Positions 1 to 6,713 of a stretch of 7,923 bases of DNA are shown here, piece after piece (the stretch's first letter is position 1; every line of letters begins with the position of its first letter). The stretch is from an uncultured Clostridia bacterium (GTDB lineage Bacteria > Bacillota > Clostridia > Oscillospirales > Ruminococcaceae): NCBI GenBank assembly GCA_947175655.1, contig CAMWNQ010000078.1, positions 1-7,923 of the forward strand, in the 5' to 3' direction. The notes below the pieces were generated by a model. The model worked only from the letters and a program-made list of their open reading frames with translations, was not told the origin of the DNA and ran no database searches. Made by a program: the position numbers and the translations under genes.

Positions 1-1
1 A

Positions 2-43
2 TGTTGATAATAGACAGCACTGAAATTTTTTTTATTATCAACA
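2..43. repeat. 11-bp perfect inverted repeat downstream of the M42 peptidase operon
   Basis: TGTTGATAATA at 2-12 is the exact reverse complement of TATTATCAACA at 33-43, with a 20-base spacer containing a run of T on the plus strand. It begins 7 bases past the stop codon of the last minus-strand gene. The position suits a transcription end signal, but the arms are AT-rich, the loop is long, and any U-tract after it would lie outside the window. It could instead be an operator for a neighbouring gene beyond the edge. Confidence 0.45.
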
Positions 44-50
44 ATCTTTA

Positions 51-1067
51 TCATAAAGTTAAAACCTTATCCCTTAATATATTTACAAGATTTAAAGCAT
101 CATCATAATCAGAGGCTTTTATAACACAGGACGGAGAATGAAGATATCTACAGGGGAGTGATACAGCCATAGTCTTTACACCGTTTCCGCTTATATGAAT
201 AGCACCACTGTCATTTCCCCCAGCAACAACGGTTTTTGTCTGAATTTTTATATTATTTTCCTTTGCTGTATCAAAAGCAAGGTTATATAAATCCCTGTCA
301 TACATTGTACTTCTGTCCATATATGACACAACAGCACCCTGTCCAAGATGACATACTCTTTTTGCACCTGATACACCGTCAATATCTGATGCTGTTGTGG
401 CTTCAAGAACAATTGCAATATCTGGATTTACTCTGTATGCAGATACGCCTGAACCTCTGAGACCAATTTCCTCTTGAACATTAAATACATAGTAAGTATC
501 ATATTGATGTTCTTTTTCAATAAGTTCAAGCATTATTGAACAACCTGCACGGTCATCAATAGCTTTTGATTTTATCATATTATCACCGAATTTAATAAAA
601 TCGGAATCAAAATAAACAAAATCTCCAAGTTTTACATATTTTTCAGCTTCAGCTTTATCAGATGCACCAATATCTATATACATATCTGATATTTTGGGAG
701 CTTTTTCTCTTGCATCAGCTGAAAGACGATGAACAGGCAATGAACCTATTACACCTTTTATATTGTTTTTATTTATAGTAACACGTCTTCCCATAATAAC
801 TGATGAATCTATACCACCAACTGTATCAAAAAGAATAGTGCCATCATCATTTATATAAGTTACAATAAAACCTACTTCATCCATATGAGCACAAATCATA
901 AGTTTTTTATCTGGTGTGCTTTTACCTTTTTTGAGTGCTATTACATTTCCAAGATTATCTATTGTATATTCACATTTATCTTTAATTCTGTTTATTATAA
1001 AATCTCTTACAGCATTTTCATTTCCGGAAACACCATTTATTAAACAAAGTTCCTTTAAATATTTCAA
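51..1067 (-). CDS. M42-family metallo-aminopeptidase, second copy of a tandem pair
   Basis: Cytoplasmic di-metal aminopeptidase of the M42 (TET/FrvX/CelM-like) family, expected to remove N-terminal residues from peptides as a large self-assembled particle. The 338-residue length is normal. Visible family residues are GVSGNE near the N terminus (12-17), the metal ligands H61 (AHMDEVG), D171 (AIDDRAG), E200 and E222, the catalytic base E199 (QEEIG), a GGNDSGA motif (283-289) and H310 (RYLHSP). All expected active-site positions are filled, so it should be active. There is no signal peptide. The start is TTG: no ATG fits, and this start places GVSGNE as in the upstream paralog. It begins 1 base after the paralog's stop codon, so translation is probably coupled. 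Members of this family are often mislabelled endoglucanase (CelM); nothing here supports a glycosidase. Substrate preference cannot be read from the sequence. Confidence 0.93.
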   Translation of the reverse strand: MKYLKELCLINGVSGNENAVRDFIINRIKDKCEYTIDNLGNVIALKKGKSTPDKKLMICAHMDEVGFIVTYINDDGTILFDTVGGIDSSVIMGRRVTINKNNIKGVIGSLPVHRLSADAREKAPKISDMYIDIGASDKAEAEKYVKLGDFVYFDSDFIKFGDNMIKSKAIDDRAGCSIMLELIEKEHQYDTYYVFNVQEEIGLRGSGVSAYRVNPDIAIVLEATTASDIDGVSGAKRVCHLGQGAVVSYMDRSTMYDRDLYNLAFDTAKENNIKIQTKTVVAGGNDSGAIHISGNGVKTMAVSLPCRYLHSPSCVIKASDYDDALNLVNILRDKVLTL

Positions 1068-1068
1068 A

Positions 1069-2085
1069 TTATTCAGCTCCTTTCAGATATTCAGAAATAA
1101 GAAGTCCTGTATATTCAACGTCTTTCATATTTATTACTTCAACAGGAGTATGCATATATCTGAGTGGTATTGATAATGTACAAGCTTTTGCACCGCATCT
1201 GTTTACTGCAAATCTGTCAGCATTAGTGGAAGTCAGACCATTCATAACTTCAAGCTGATATGGTATATTTTTGTTTTTTGCAGTATTTATAAGATTTTCA
1301 GAAATTTCTGCTGAAAGTGAGGGAGATATGCCAATCATAGTGCCTTCGCCAAGTTTTCCACATTTTTTTATGTCATCACCATATGCATATCCAAAACTTA
1401 CATCAACAGCAATTGCGATATCAGGGTTTATTTCAAAAGCTGATATCTTTGCACCTTTTTCACCAAGTTCTTCCTGTGATGAGAAGAGAACAGTTACATT
1501 ATAATTAATAGAATCTTTTTTATCTTTAAGAAGTTCCAGTGCATAAAGTATTGAAGCTGTTCCACATCTGTCATCAAGTGCAAGACCAGTAACGCAGTCA
1601 CCGAGCAGTGGCTGAAATTCACCGCAGAATGATACAAAATCACCAACTGATACTATTTCTTCAAGCTGGTCTTTTGAATATCCGGTATCAATTGTTACCT
1701 GTTCCATTTTTAAAACTTCCTGACTGGAAGCAAGATGCGGAGGAATTGAACATACAACACCTTTGATATTTTTTTTGCCGTGTATTTCGACCTGTTGTGC
1801 AGGAAGCAAACGGCGGTCAAGACCACCTACATTTCCAACTTTTATAAATCCTTCATCAGTAATATAAGTTACAATCATGCCTACTTGGTCTATGTGAGCA
1901 TCAAGAAGTATATGAGGTCTTCCTTGGATAAAATCCCCGAAAGTTCCGATTACATTTGAATTTTTTATCATAGCATCGGGACAATATGGCTTTAAAAATT
2001 CCAAAGCGGTTTTACATATATGATTTTCATTGCCGGATACGCCTTTTGTATCCGACAATGTTTTTAAAACTTTTTTAATATCCAT
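1069..2085 (-). CDS. M42-family metallo-aminopeptidase, first copy of a tandem pair
   Basis: Paralog of the next gene downstream, also 338 residues and predicted to be cytoplasmic. Family residues seen are GVSGNE (15-20), H64 (DAHIDQVG), D171 (ALDDRCG), the base E205 and ligand E206 (SQEELG), D228 (AVDVSF) and H312 (RYMHTP). It differs from its partner at the second-metal ligand region (Asp in DVS versus Glu in LEATT) and in the segment before the last histidine (STNADRFA, 286-293, versus GGNDSGA), so the two probably differ in substrate choice rather than being redundant. The ATG start has AGGAG 8 bases upstream. It lies 30 bases after murD on the same strand with no terminator between, so it belongs to the murD transcript. 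M42 enzymes form tetrahedral dodecamers in characterised cases; a mixed particle with the partner is possible but is inference. Confidence 0.93.
   Translation of the reverse strand: MDIKKVLKTLSDTKGVSGNENHICKTALEFLKPYCPDAMIKNSNVIGTFGDFIQGRPHILLDAHIDQVGMIVTYITDEGFIKVGNVGGLDRRLLPAQQVEIHGKKNIKGVVCSIPPHLASSQEVLKMEQVTIDTGYSKDQLEEIVSVGDFVSFCGEFQPLLGDCVTGLALDDRCGTASILYALELLKDKKDSINYNVTVLFSSQEELGEKGAKISAFEINPDIAIAVDVSFGYAYGDDIKKCGKLGEGTMIGISPSLSAEISENLINTAKNKNIPYQLEVMNGLTSTNADRFAVNRCGAKACTLSIPLRYMHTPVEVINMKDVEYTGLLISEYLKGAE
1077..1081 (-). promoter_or_regulatory. Ribosome binding site inside the upstream gene, deciding a TTG start
   Basis: On the minus strand AGGAG lies within the last codons of the upstream M42 gene (its K-G-A codons), 9 bases before TTG at 1067. 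This spacing is good for initiation and supports TTG as the true start. It implies that ribosomes finishing the first peptidase can re-initiate on the second. Confidence 0.75.
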
Positions 2086-2115
2086 TTTTTAATCTCCTGA
2101 CTAGTATAAATTTAT

Positions 2116-3504
2116 TTAGAGTGCATTTACAAGCTGTTTGAAATGTCTGCCACGGTCTTCGAACATACGATACATATCAAAACTTGCACAGGCAGGGGAT
2201 AATGAAACAATATCACCTTTTTTAGCGTACTTGTATGCAGTATTTACTGCTTCCTGCATATCTTCTACAATAATGATTTGTGTTGATTCAGGATTGTATT
2301 TTTTTGAGGCAGTAACAGCATCACGAATTTTATATTTTGTTTCACCCATAAGAATAAGAACCCTTACTTTTTCACAGATTGCATCTGCCATAGGTTCAAA
2401 CGATATTCCCTTATCAGAACCGCCCTGAATCATAATTTGTTTTTCATCAAATGAATTAAGGCAGGCAAGTACTCTTGTAGGACTTGAAGCGATTGAATTA
2501 TTATAATATTTTGCACCGTTTATTTCTCTTACGAATTCGATTCTATGTTCAACACCGCCGAATTCTTTTGCAATTTTTCTGATATTTTTGATGCTTACTT
2601 CTCCCCATACAGCAGAAATTGCAGTTAAATAGTTTTCAACATTATGCATTCCTGGTATACGGATTTCATTCATATTCATAACTTCTGTGACATTTCCATA
2701 TTCATTATAGCAAAGAATATTATTTTCATTCAAGAAACTTCCATTATAAGGCTTATCAAAACGACTAAAATATGAAAGTTTACCTCTTACAAGAGCATTT
2801 AAATTTTTAGTTGTTTCATTATCATAACTGAGAACTGTTCTTGAAAAAGCATTTTGATGATTTAATATATTGCATTTTGCATATATATATTCTTCCATAG
2901 TTCCATGTACATTGAGATGATTTGGTGTTATATTAGTTATAACAGCAACATCAGGGGATTGTCTCATTGAGAGAAGCTGGAAACTTGAGAGTTCTATAAC
3001 AGCAATATCATCTTCATTTATTTCCTCTATTATTGGAAGAAGTGCTTTTCCGATATTTCCGCCTAAATGTACCCTTTTCCCTTCAGATTTGAAAAGTTCT
3101 GATATAATAGTAGTAGTAGTAGTTTTTCCGTCAGAACCTGTAACAGCATATATTTTACAAGGACATATATCAAAAAAGACTTCCATTTCAGAAGTAACCG
3201 CTACACCGTTTTTAATAGCATCCTGAAGTTTTTCATTATTGAAATAAACTCCTGGAGAACGGAATACTATATCGAAATCAGTAAGTGAATCAAGGTATTT
3301 TTCTCCCATAATATATTTTGCACCAAGATTTTCAAGTTCTGAATAAAGGTCGCCCATTTGCTCAGCACTTTTTCTGTCACATATTGTAACATCTATTTTT
3401 TTGGCAAGGAATAATTTTATAATATCTGTATTGGTTACTCCTGTACCAATAAAAGCTACTTTTTTATTTTGGATTTCTTTAAAAAATTTCTGTACTTTTG
3501 TCAT
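2116..3504 (-). CDS. murD: UDP-N-acetylmuramoylalanine--D-glutamate ligase
   Basis: MurD adds D-Glu to UDP-MurNAc-L-Ala using ATP, the second amino-acid step of peptidoglycan stem-peptide synthesis in the cytoplasm. Residue numbers use the 462-residue form. An N-terminal Rossmann-like UDP-binding region has GTGVTNTD (20-27). The central ATPase has the P-loop TGSDGKTTT (from 122), E171 in IELSSFQ, and the probable carbamylated lysine K210 in YAKCN. GMHNVENYLTA (285-295) and EHRIE (319-323) follow. The C-terminal ligase domain has NNSIASSPTR (335-344), GGSDKG and SPACASFDMY (436-445). I prefer ATG at 3504: GGAGG at 3512-3516 is 7 bases from this ATG, but only 1 base from the in-frame TTG at 3508-3510, which would add two residues. 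It is first in an operon with two M42 peptidases, outside any visible division/cell-wall cluster. Oddity: the usual N-D-S motif reads N-N-S here. Confidence 0.96.
   Translation of the reverse strand: MTKVQKFFKEIQNKKVAFIGTGVTNTDIIKLFLAKKIDVTICDRKSAEQMGDLYSELENLGAKYIMGEKYLDSLTDFDIVFRSPGVYFNNEKLQDAIKNGVAVTSEMEVFFDICPCKIYAVTGSDGKTTTTTIISELFKSEGKRVHLGGNIGKALLPIIEEINEDDIAVIELSSFQLLSMRQSPDVAVITNITPNHLNVHGTMEEYIYAKCNILNHQNAFSRTVLSYDNETTKNLNALVRGKLSYFSRFDKPYNGSFLNENNILCYNEYGNVTEVMNMNEIRIPGMHNVENYLTAISAVWGEVSIKNIRKIAKEFGGVEHRIEFVREINGAKYYNNSIASSPTRVLACLNSFDEKQIMIQGGSDKGISFEPMADAICEKVRVLILMGETKYKIRDAVTASKKYNPESTQIIIVEDMQEAVNTAYKYAKKGDIVSLSPACASFDMYRMFEDRGRHFKQLVNAL
3109..3123 (-). repeat. Five tandem ACT codons in the murD P-loop
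   Basis: Five identical ACT threonine codons follow the P-loop lysine of murD, seen as AGT x5 on the plus strand. Threonines after the lysine are expected in this motif; the identical codon use makes a short trinucleotide repeat. Length change would stay in frame, so it is unlikely to act as an on/off switch. Confidence 0.6.
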
Positions 3505-3511
3505 AAACAAG

Positions 3512-3516
3512 CCTCC
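3512..3516 (-). promoter_or_regulatory. murD: murD ribosome binding site, deciding the start
   Basis: The minus strand reads GGAGG, 7 bases from ATG at 3504 and 1 base from an upstream in-frame TTG. The spacing favours the ATG. Confidence 0.8.
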
Positions 3517-3552
3517 GTATAAATTAAATTAAAATTTAAGCACATATCATAT

Positions 3553-3581
3553 ATTATATCAAATTTTTATGTACAATGCAA
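3553..3581 (-). promoter_or_regulatory. Sigma-A-type promoter of the murD operon
   Basis: On the minus strand a perfect -10, TATAAT (3553-3558), is preceded directly by TGA (an extended -10) and lies 17 bases from a weak -35, TTGCAT (3576-3581). The extended -10 can compensate for the poor -35. Transcription would begin near 3546, leaving a leader of about 40 bases before murD. It lies downstream of the terminator of the preceding gene, so murD and the peptidases form an independent unit. Confidence 0.75.
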
Positions 3582-3630
3582 TATTTTACTGCAAAAATTT
3601 TATATAAACTGATTTTAAAGTTGTATAATT

Positions 3631-3660
3631 AAAAAACCTCCCGACAAGAAATCGGGAGGA
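3631..3660 (-). terminator. Intrinsic terminator of the CotH-like gene
   Basis: An 8-bp perfect, GC-rich stem pairs 3637-3644 (CCTCCCGA) with 3652-3659 (TCGGGAGG) around a 7-base loop. On the minus strand it is followed by six T (3636-3631). It starts about 28 bases after the CotH-like stop codon. A shorter T run on the plus-strand side (3662-3666) could give weak activity the other way, but no plus-strand gene reads into it. Confidence 0.92.
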
Positions 3661-3687
3661 ATTTTTATCTTATTTATAAATTTGCTA

Positions 3688-6417
3688 TTAATAGTTAAGG
3701 GTTACTGAAACAAGGTCACCAAGTCCCCAGTAATTGTAAAGATACATAACATCTTGAGGATTGTTTATTTCAAATACTACTGAACCGTCTTTCATTTCAG
3801 CCTGTAAAACAGAGTGGCTTTCATTCCAGCACTGACCAAGAACGAGACATCCGCTTGCATATGCGATAGTATTTTTGAAATTCAATTCAATGGACTTAAT
3901 ATTTTTATAATCATAATCAGCGAGTGAATATGCTGTGCCAAATTTTACATCATTTAAAACAATACTCTTAGAATCTGATGAATTATTATTAGTTGTTGTA
4001 ACAACAGGTTCTGTAGTAGTGGTGATAGTAGTTGTTGTAGTCGGCTTTGCAGTAGTTGTTGTTGCTTTTGTTGTAGTTGTTATTGGTTTTGCAGTAGTGG
4101 TGGTAGTTGTAGTTGTAGTCGGCTTTGCAGTAGTTGTTGTTGCTTTTGTCGTAGTTGTTATTGGTTTTGTAGTAGTAGTTGTTATAGTAGTTTCTTTTGT
4201 AGTTGTAGTTGTAGCAGGCTTATTTGTAGTAGTTTCAGGCTTTGTAGTTGTTGAAGTTGTAGGTTCTGCAGTGGTAGTAGTAGTTGTTGTTGTAACAGGT
4301 ACAGTAGTTGTAGTAGTAACAACTTCTTCATTTTCATTATTTTCGCCTTCATACTGAACTACACTTATAAAGTTTGAACATGAGAAGTATTCACTGTCAG
4401 GACTATTTTTTCCATAAACCTGAACAACATTTTTTGTGCCTATTTCGCTTGTGAAGTAATCAGCTGGAAGTGTAACAGTTGCTTTTCCGTTTTCAGTTTT
4501 AACAGTTTCAACAAAAACATTATTTACATAGAAATCCATGTAGTTTGCTTCCCAAGGATTTCCAACCTGTCCAGTAATCTGAAAATCTTTGCCTGTCTGA
4601 ATTTTTCCGCCACCTGCAATAACTGAAATATCATCAGCTTCAATAGCAGAACCGTCAGCATTCTTTACAGATACAGAAAGATTAGAGCTTACAGTACCAT
4701 CAAGACTCTTTATGATGCTTTCTTCTGTAGCAAACTGTTCATCAAGCCAGCCAATACGTTTATTCATCCATGTAATCATTGTTTCAAAATCTTTTTCATA
4801 TGATGTATTCTTCCATTTAGCATCATCAGCTTTGGCAGAAGTATATATTTCATTATAAATCTGATTTACATAGCTATCAGGATTTTCAGTATCAAAGTAT
4901 GAAAGGATAGTATCACGGTTCTTCCAATAATATTCCTGTTCTTTAATAGCAAAGTAATCATTCTTACCTACTTCATAGAACCATCTTCCAGCCCATGAAC
5001 CCTGATTTATCCACTGATTGTAATTGAGAGTAGGCCAGCCAGGAATTTCATTACCCATTGCCCAGTCAAAATCCCATACAGGACCAAAAGTAATATTATT
5101 ATTTTCAATATACATATAGTTACTGCGATGACCGATTTCATTCATAAAAGTCATTCCAACAGTCCAATAACCAAGAAGTGACTCCATATTACAAAGTTCG
5201 TTAAAAGCAGTCTTTTTACCATTTATAGTAGTATTGCCTGTTTTGCTGTAAACAGCGTCTTCAAAATTCTGGATAGTAGTTTTTACACTGTTCATCATTT
5301 CATCGTTGGTTCTGAGAAATTCAGGTGCAACACTTGAAATTCCTACATTTTTTGATGTAAAGAAATATGATTCGTCAGTATTGGCATCAACTGCCATTTC
5401 AAGGAGATAACCATCAGTTTTAGCTATTTTTTTCTGGAGCTTACTCCATTCAGAATATGTTGAAGCAACATCATAAACAGTTCCTTCAAATTCAAAATTT
5501 CCTGTTGTCATCCAAGAGAGGTCTTGAGACATAGCATCTTCAAGACGACCCTTAAATTCCTTATCTTTTATTCCCAAAGCTTTATAAATTTCACCGGCAG
5601 CATCTTCAGCAGCACCCTTATAATCATAAATATCAACACGGTTTTTATCTACTCTGATATGCTCGCAGAACTGATAATTGCCCTGATATTCTCCGTTTAC
5701 AACAACATCAACGAATATTGAATCCATAGCATTTACACCAATATCCTTGGCGACAGTATTAGCTACCTGATTTCTCATAAAAGTTCCGTCATTGTAGTTA
5801 GCCATAAGAACCCAGTGTTTATTCTTTCCCATACCAAACATATCAGTTTTGCTGTCGAGTTTGATTTTGTAAGGCTTTTTATCGAATCCCCATGTAGAAC
5901 TTCCACGGCCTTTAATCTGAATATCGCCATCATAAAGCTGTTTATCATTGTTGTAGAGACTATTTCCTTGAACTTTCATAGTTGCACTGTAATAATCATC
6001 ATGACTTGCAGACCAGTTCATTTTATTGAAATCGTCACAGTCAATATATAAAACTGGAAGATTACTGCAATATATACTCTGGCTTGCAACAACCTCATCA
6101 CCTGAAACAACGTCCACTCTCAGGAATTTTTCAAGGTCGTTTTCTGAAACAACATATGTATTTTCAGTTGAAACTTTTTCGTTATTTATATACCAAGCCA
6201 AAGAATATTCGTCAGCACCCGAAACTGTAACACTCATTTCTGAACCTGCCGAAGCATATTGATTATTGAATGAAACAGAAAGTTCTTCAACAGCTTCTGA
6301 TTCTATATTTTCATTACTTGAAACAGCATTTACTGAAAGAACTGTATTCATACCTGTTGATGAAATTGCTAATATTGAAGCAAGCATAGCTGATAATATA
6401 CGATAATTTTTACTCAT
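3688..6417 (-). CDS. Secreted CotH-kinase-family protein with Thr-rich linker and C-terminal module
   Basis: A 909-residue exported protein. In order: signal peptide (K3, R6, hydrophobic 7-20, likely cleavage after VNA at 31); a region of Ig-like character (about 45-118); a CotH core (about 121-560) with RGSSTWGFDKKPYKIKL (171-187), NKHWVLMANYNDGTFMRNQ (199-217), VNGEYQGNYQFCEHIRVDKN (240-259), GHRSNYMY (429-436) and the acidic WDFD motif (D449, D451) expected to bind metal; a beta-rich region (about 595-690); a Thr linker (701-809); and a C-terminal module (about 811-909). CotH proteins are atypical kinases, known from spore coats where they phosphorylate coat proteins. The secreted architecture points to an extracellular or cell-surface role, so a spore-coat name is not justified. 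No dockerin calcium repeats, LPXTG signal or C-terminal membrane segment is seen. ATG at 6417 has AAGGA 7 bases upstream. Monocistronic by promoter and terminator. Kinase activity and substrate are inference. Confidence 0.88.
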   Translation of the reverse strand: MSKNYRILSAMLASILAISSTGMNTVLSVNAVSSNENIESEAVEELSVSFNNQYASAGSEMSVTVSGADEYSLAWYINNEKVSTENTYVVSENDLEKFLRVDVVSGDEVVASQSIYCSNLPVLYIDCDDFNKMNWSASHDDYYSATMKVQGNSLYNNDKQLYDGDIQIKGRGSSTWGFDKKPYKIKLDSKTDMFGMGKNKHWVLMANYNDGTFMRNQVANTVAKDIGVNAMDSIFVDVVVNGEYQGNYQFCEHIRVDKNRVDIYDYKGAAEDAAGEIYKALGIKDKEFKGRLEDAMSQDLSWMTTGNFEFEGTVYDVASTYSEWSKLQKKIAKTDGYLLEMAVDANTDESYFFTSKNVGISSVAPEFLRTNDEMMNSVKTTIQNFEDAVYSKTGNTTINGKKTAFNELCNMESLLGYWTVGMTFMNEIGHRSNYMYIENNNITFGPVWDFDWAMGNEIPGWPTLNYNQWINQGSWAGRWFYEVGKNDYFAIKEQEYYWKNRDTILSYFDTENPDSYVNQIYNEIYTSAKADDAKWKNTSYEKDFETMITWMNKRIGWLDEQFATEESIIKSLDGTVSSNLSVSVKNADGSAIEADDISVIAGGGKIQTGKDFQITGQVGNPWEANYMDFYVNNVFVETVKTENGKATVTLPADYFTSEIGTKNVVQVYGKNSPDSEYFSCSNFISVVQYEGENNENEEVVTTTTTVPVTTTTTTTTAEPTTSTTTKPETTTNKPATTTTTKETTITTTTTKPITTTTKATTTTAKPTTTTTTTTTAKPITTTTKATTTTAKPTTTTTITTTTEPVVTTTNNNSSDSKSIVLNDVKFGTAYSLADYDYKNIKSIELNFKNTIAYASGCLVLGQCWNESHSVLQAEMKDGSVVFEINNPQDVMYLYNYWGLGDLVSVTLNY
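3691..3987 (-). other. C-terminal module of the CotH-like protein, possible carbohydrate or surface-binding domain
   Basis: Residues about 811-909 after the linker form a compact, beta-rich, aromatic unit (YSLADYDYKNIKSIEL, GCLVLGQCW, YLYNYWGLGD) ending at the last residue. Two cysteines, C857 and C863, lie close together. Its place after a Thr-rich linker is the usual position of a binding module in ruminococcal extracellular enzymes. I cannot assign a family, and carbohydrate binding is an inference from architecture and aromatic content. Confidence 0.45.
3991..4317 (-). repeat. Low-complexity Thr-rich linker coding region
   Basis: Codes for residues 701-809 of the CotH-like protein: runs of threonine broken by K-P, A-K-P and E-P. 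The mostly ACT/ACA codons give GTn-rich plus-strand DNA, which also opens a long valine-rich shadow frame. Such linkers are flexible, often glycosylated spacers between catalytic and binding modules. Confidence 0.9.
4027..4167 (-). repeat. Near-identical tandem duplication within the linker, 78-base period
   Basis: The 63-base stretches 4027-4089 and 4105-4167 differ at only three positions by hand alignment and encode the same 21 residues (751-771 and 777-797, beginning KPITTTTKA). The offset is 78 bases, or 26 codons, so the frame is kept. The match extends to synonymous codon positions, which points to recent duplication rather than convergent low complexity. Confidence 0.85.
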
Positions 6418-6454
6418 AATAATATCCTTCTTTCCGAATTTTTAATTTATACAT

Positions 6455-6483
6455 ATTATACACTATTTTTTTACAAATGTCAA
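6455..6483 (-). promoter_or_regulatory. Full-consensus sigma-A promoter of the CotH-like gene
   Basis: The minus strand reads TTGACA (6478-6483), a 17-base spacer, then TATAAT (6455-6460), matching the housekeeping consensus at every position. Transcription should start near 6448, giving a leader of about 30 bases with AAGGA before ATG. It suggests strong expression in growing cells, unless repressed, rather than sporulation-sigma control. Confidence 0.88.
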
Positions 6484-6628
6484 TAGTTTTCAGGAAAATA
6501 ATATAAAAATTTTTTCAAAATTCTTGAATACTAATGGAAAATAACATCTTTTAAAAAAATATATAAAATAATAGTTATTTATCAGCAATTATGATTGAGC
6601 AAAAAAATAAAAGTTTTTAAATATTTTC

Positions 6629-6657
6629 TTGATGTTTCACTTTTATTATGATATAAT
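6629..6657 (+). promoter_or_regulatory. Sigma-A-type promoter of the unknown 382-residue gene
   Basis: TTGATG (6629-6634), a 17-base spacer, then a perfect TATAAT (6652-6657) preceded by TGA, an extended -10. Transcription would start near 6664, leaving about 50 bases before ATG. AGGAGG at 6700-6705 is 8 bases from the start codon, so translation should be efficient. Confidence 0.78.
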
Positions 6658-6713
6658 TAAAAGACATAAGATTTTTAACAGATTTGACTCAGCATCAGCA
6701 GGAGGTATAGAAT

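Larger units (their letters stand above)
6418..6713. other. Divergent intergenic region between the CotH-like gene and the unknown gene
   Basis: 296 bases, very AT-rich, with the minus-strand promoter near its left end and the plus-strand promoter near its right end. The roughly 145 bases between the two -35 elements (6484-6628) contain A and T tracts and no ORF, RNA gene or convincing long inverted repeat. Shared regulation of the two genes is possible, but no operator can be pointed to. Confidence 0.7.

Noticed and set aside
4..38. Promoter-like TTGATA and TATTAT boxes inside the left inverted repeat
   Set aside because: The spacer is 23 bases on either strand, too long for a sigma-A promoter.
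51..2085. Naming the M42 proteins as endoglucanases (CelM)
   Set aside because: All visible catalytic residues are those of metallo-aminopeptidases; the cellulase label is a known legacy annotation and nothing supports it here.
3688..3990. Possible dockerin at the C terminus of the CotH-like protein
   Set aside because: No duplicated DxDxDG-type calcium loops are present, although one would fit a ruminococcal cellulosome protein.
3991..4317. Repeated units that might suggest a CRISPR array or VNTR element
   Set aside because: The repeats are in-frame codons of a Thr/Lys-Pro linker, without unique spacers of constant size.
3935..4357. Open plus-strand frame coding a valine-rich hydrophobic protein
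   Set aside because: It is the antisense of the Thr-rich linker (ACN codons read as GTN), with no ribosome site and a composition fully explained by the repeat.
6514..6528. TTCAA-N5-TTGAA inverted repeat upstream of the CotH-like promoter as an operator
   Set aside because: The arms are only 5 bp in very AT-rich DNA, so chance occurrence is likely.
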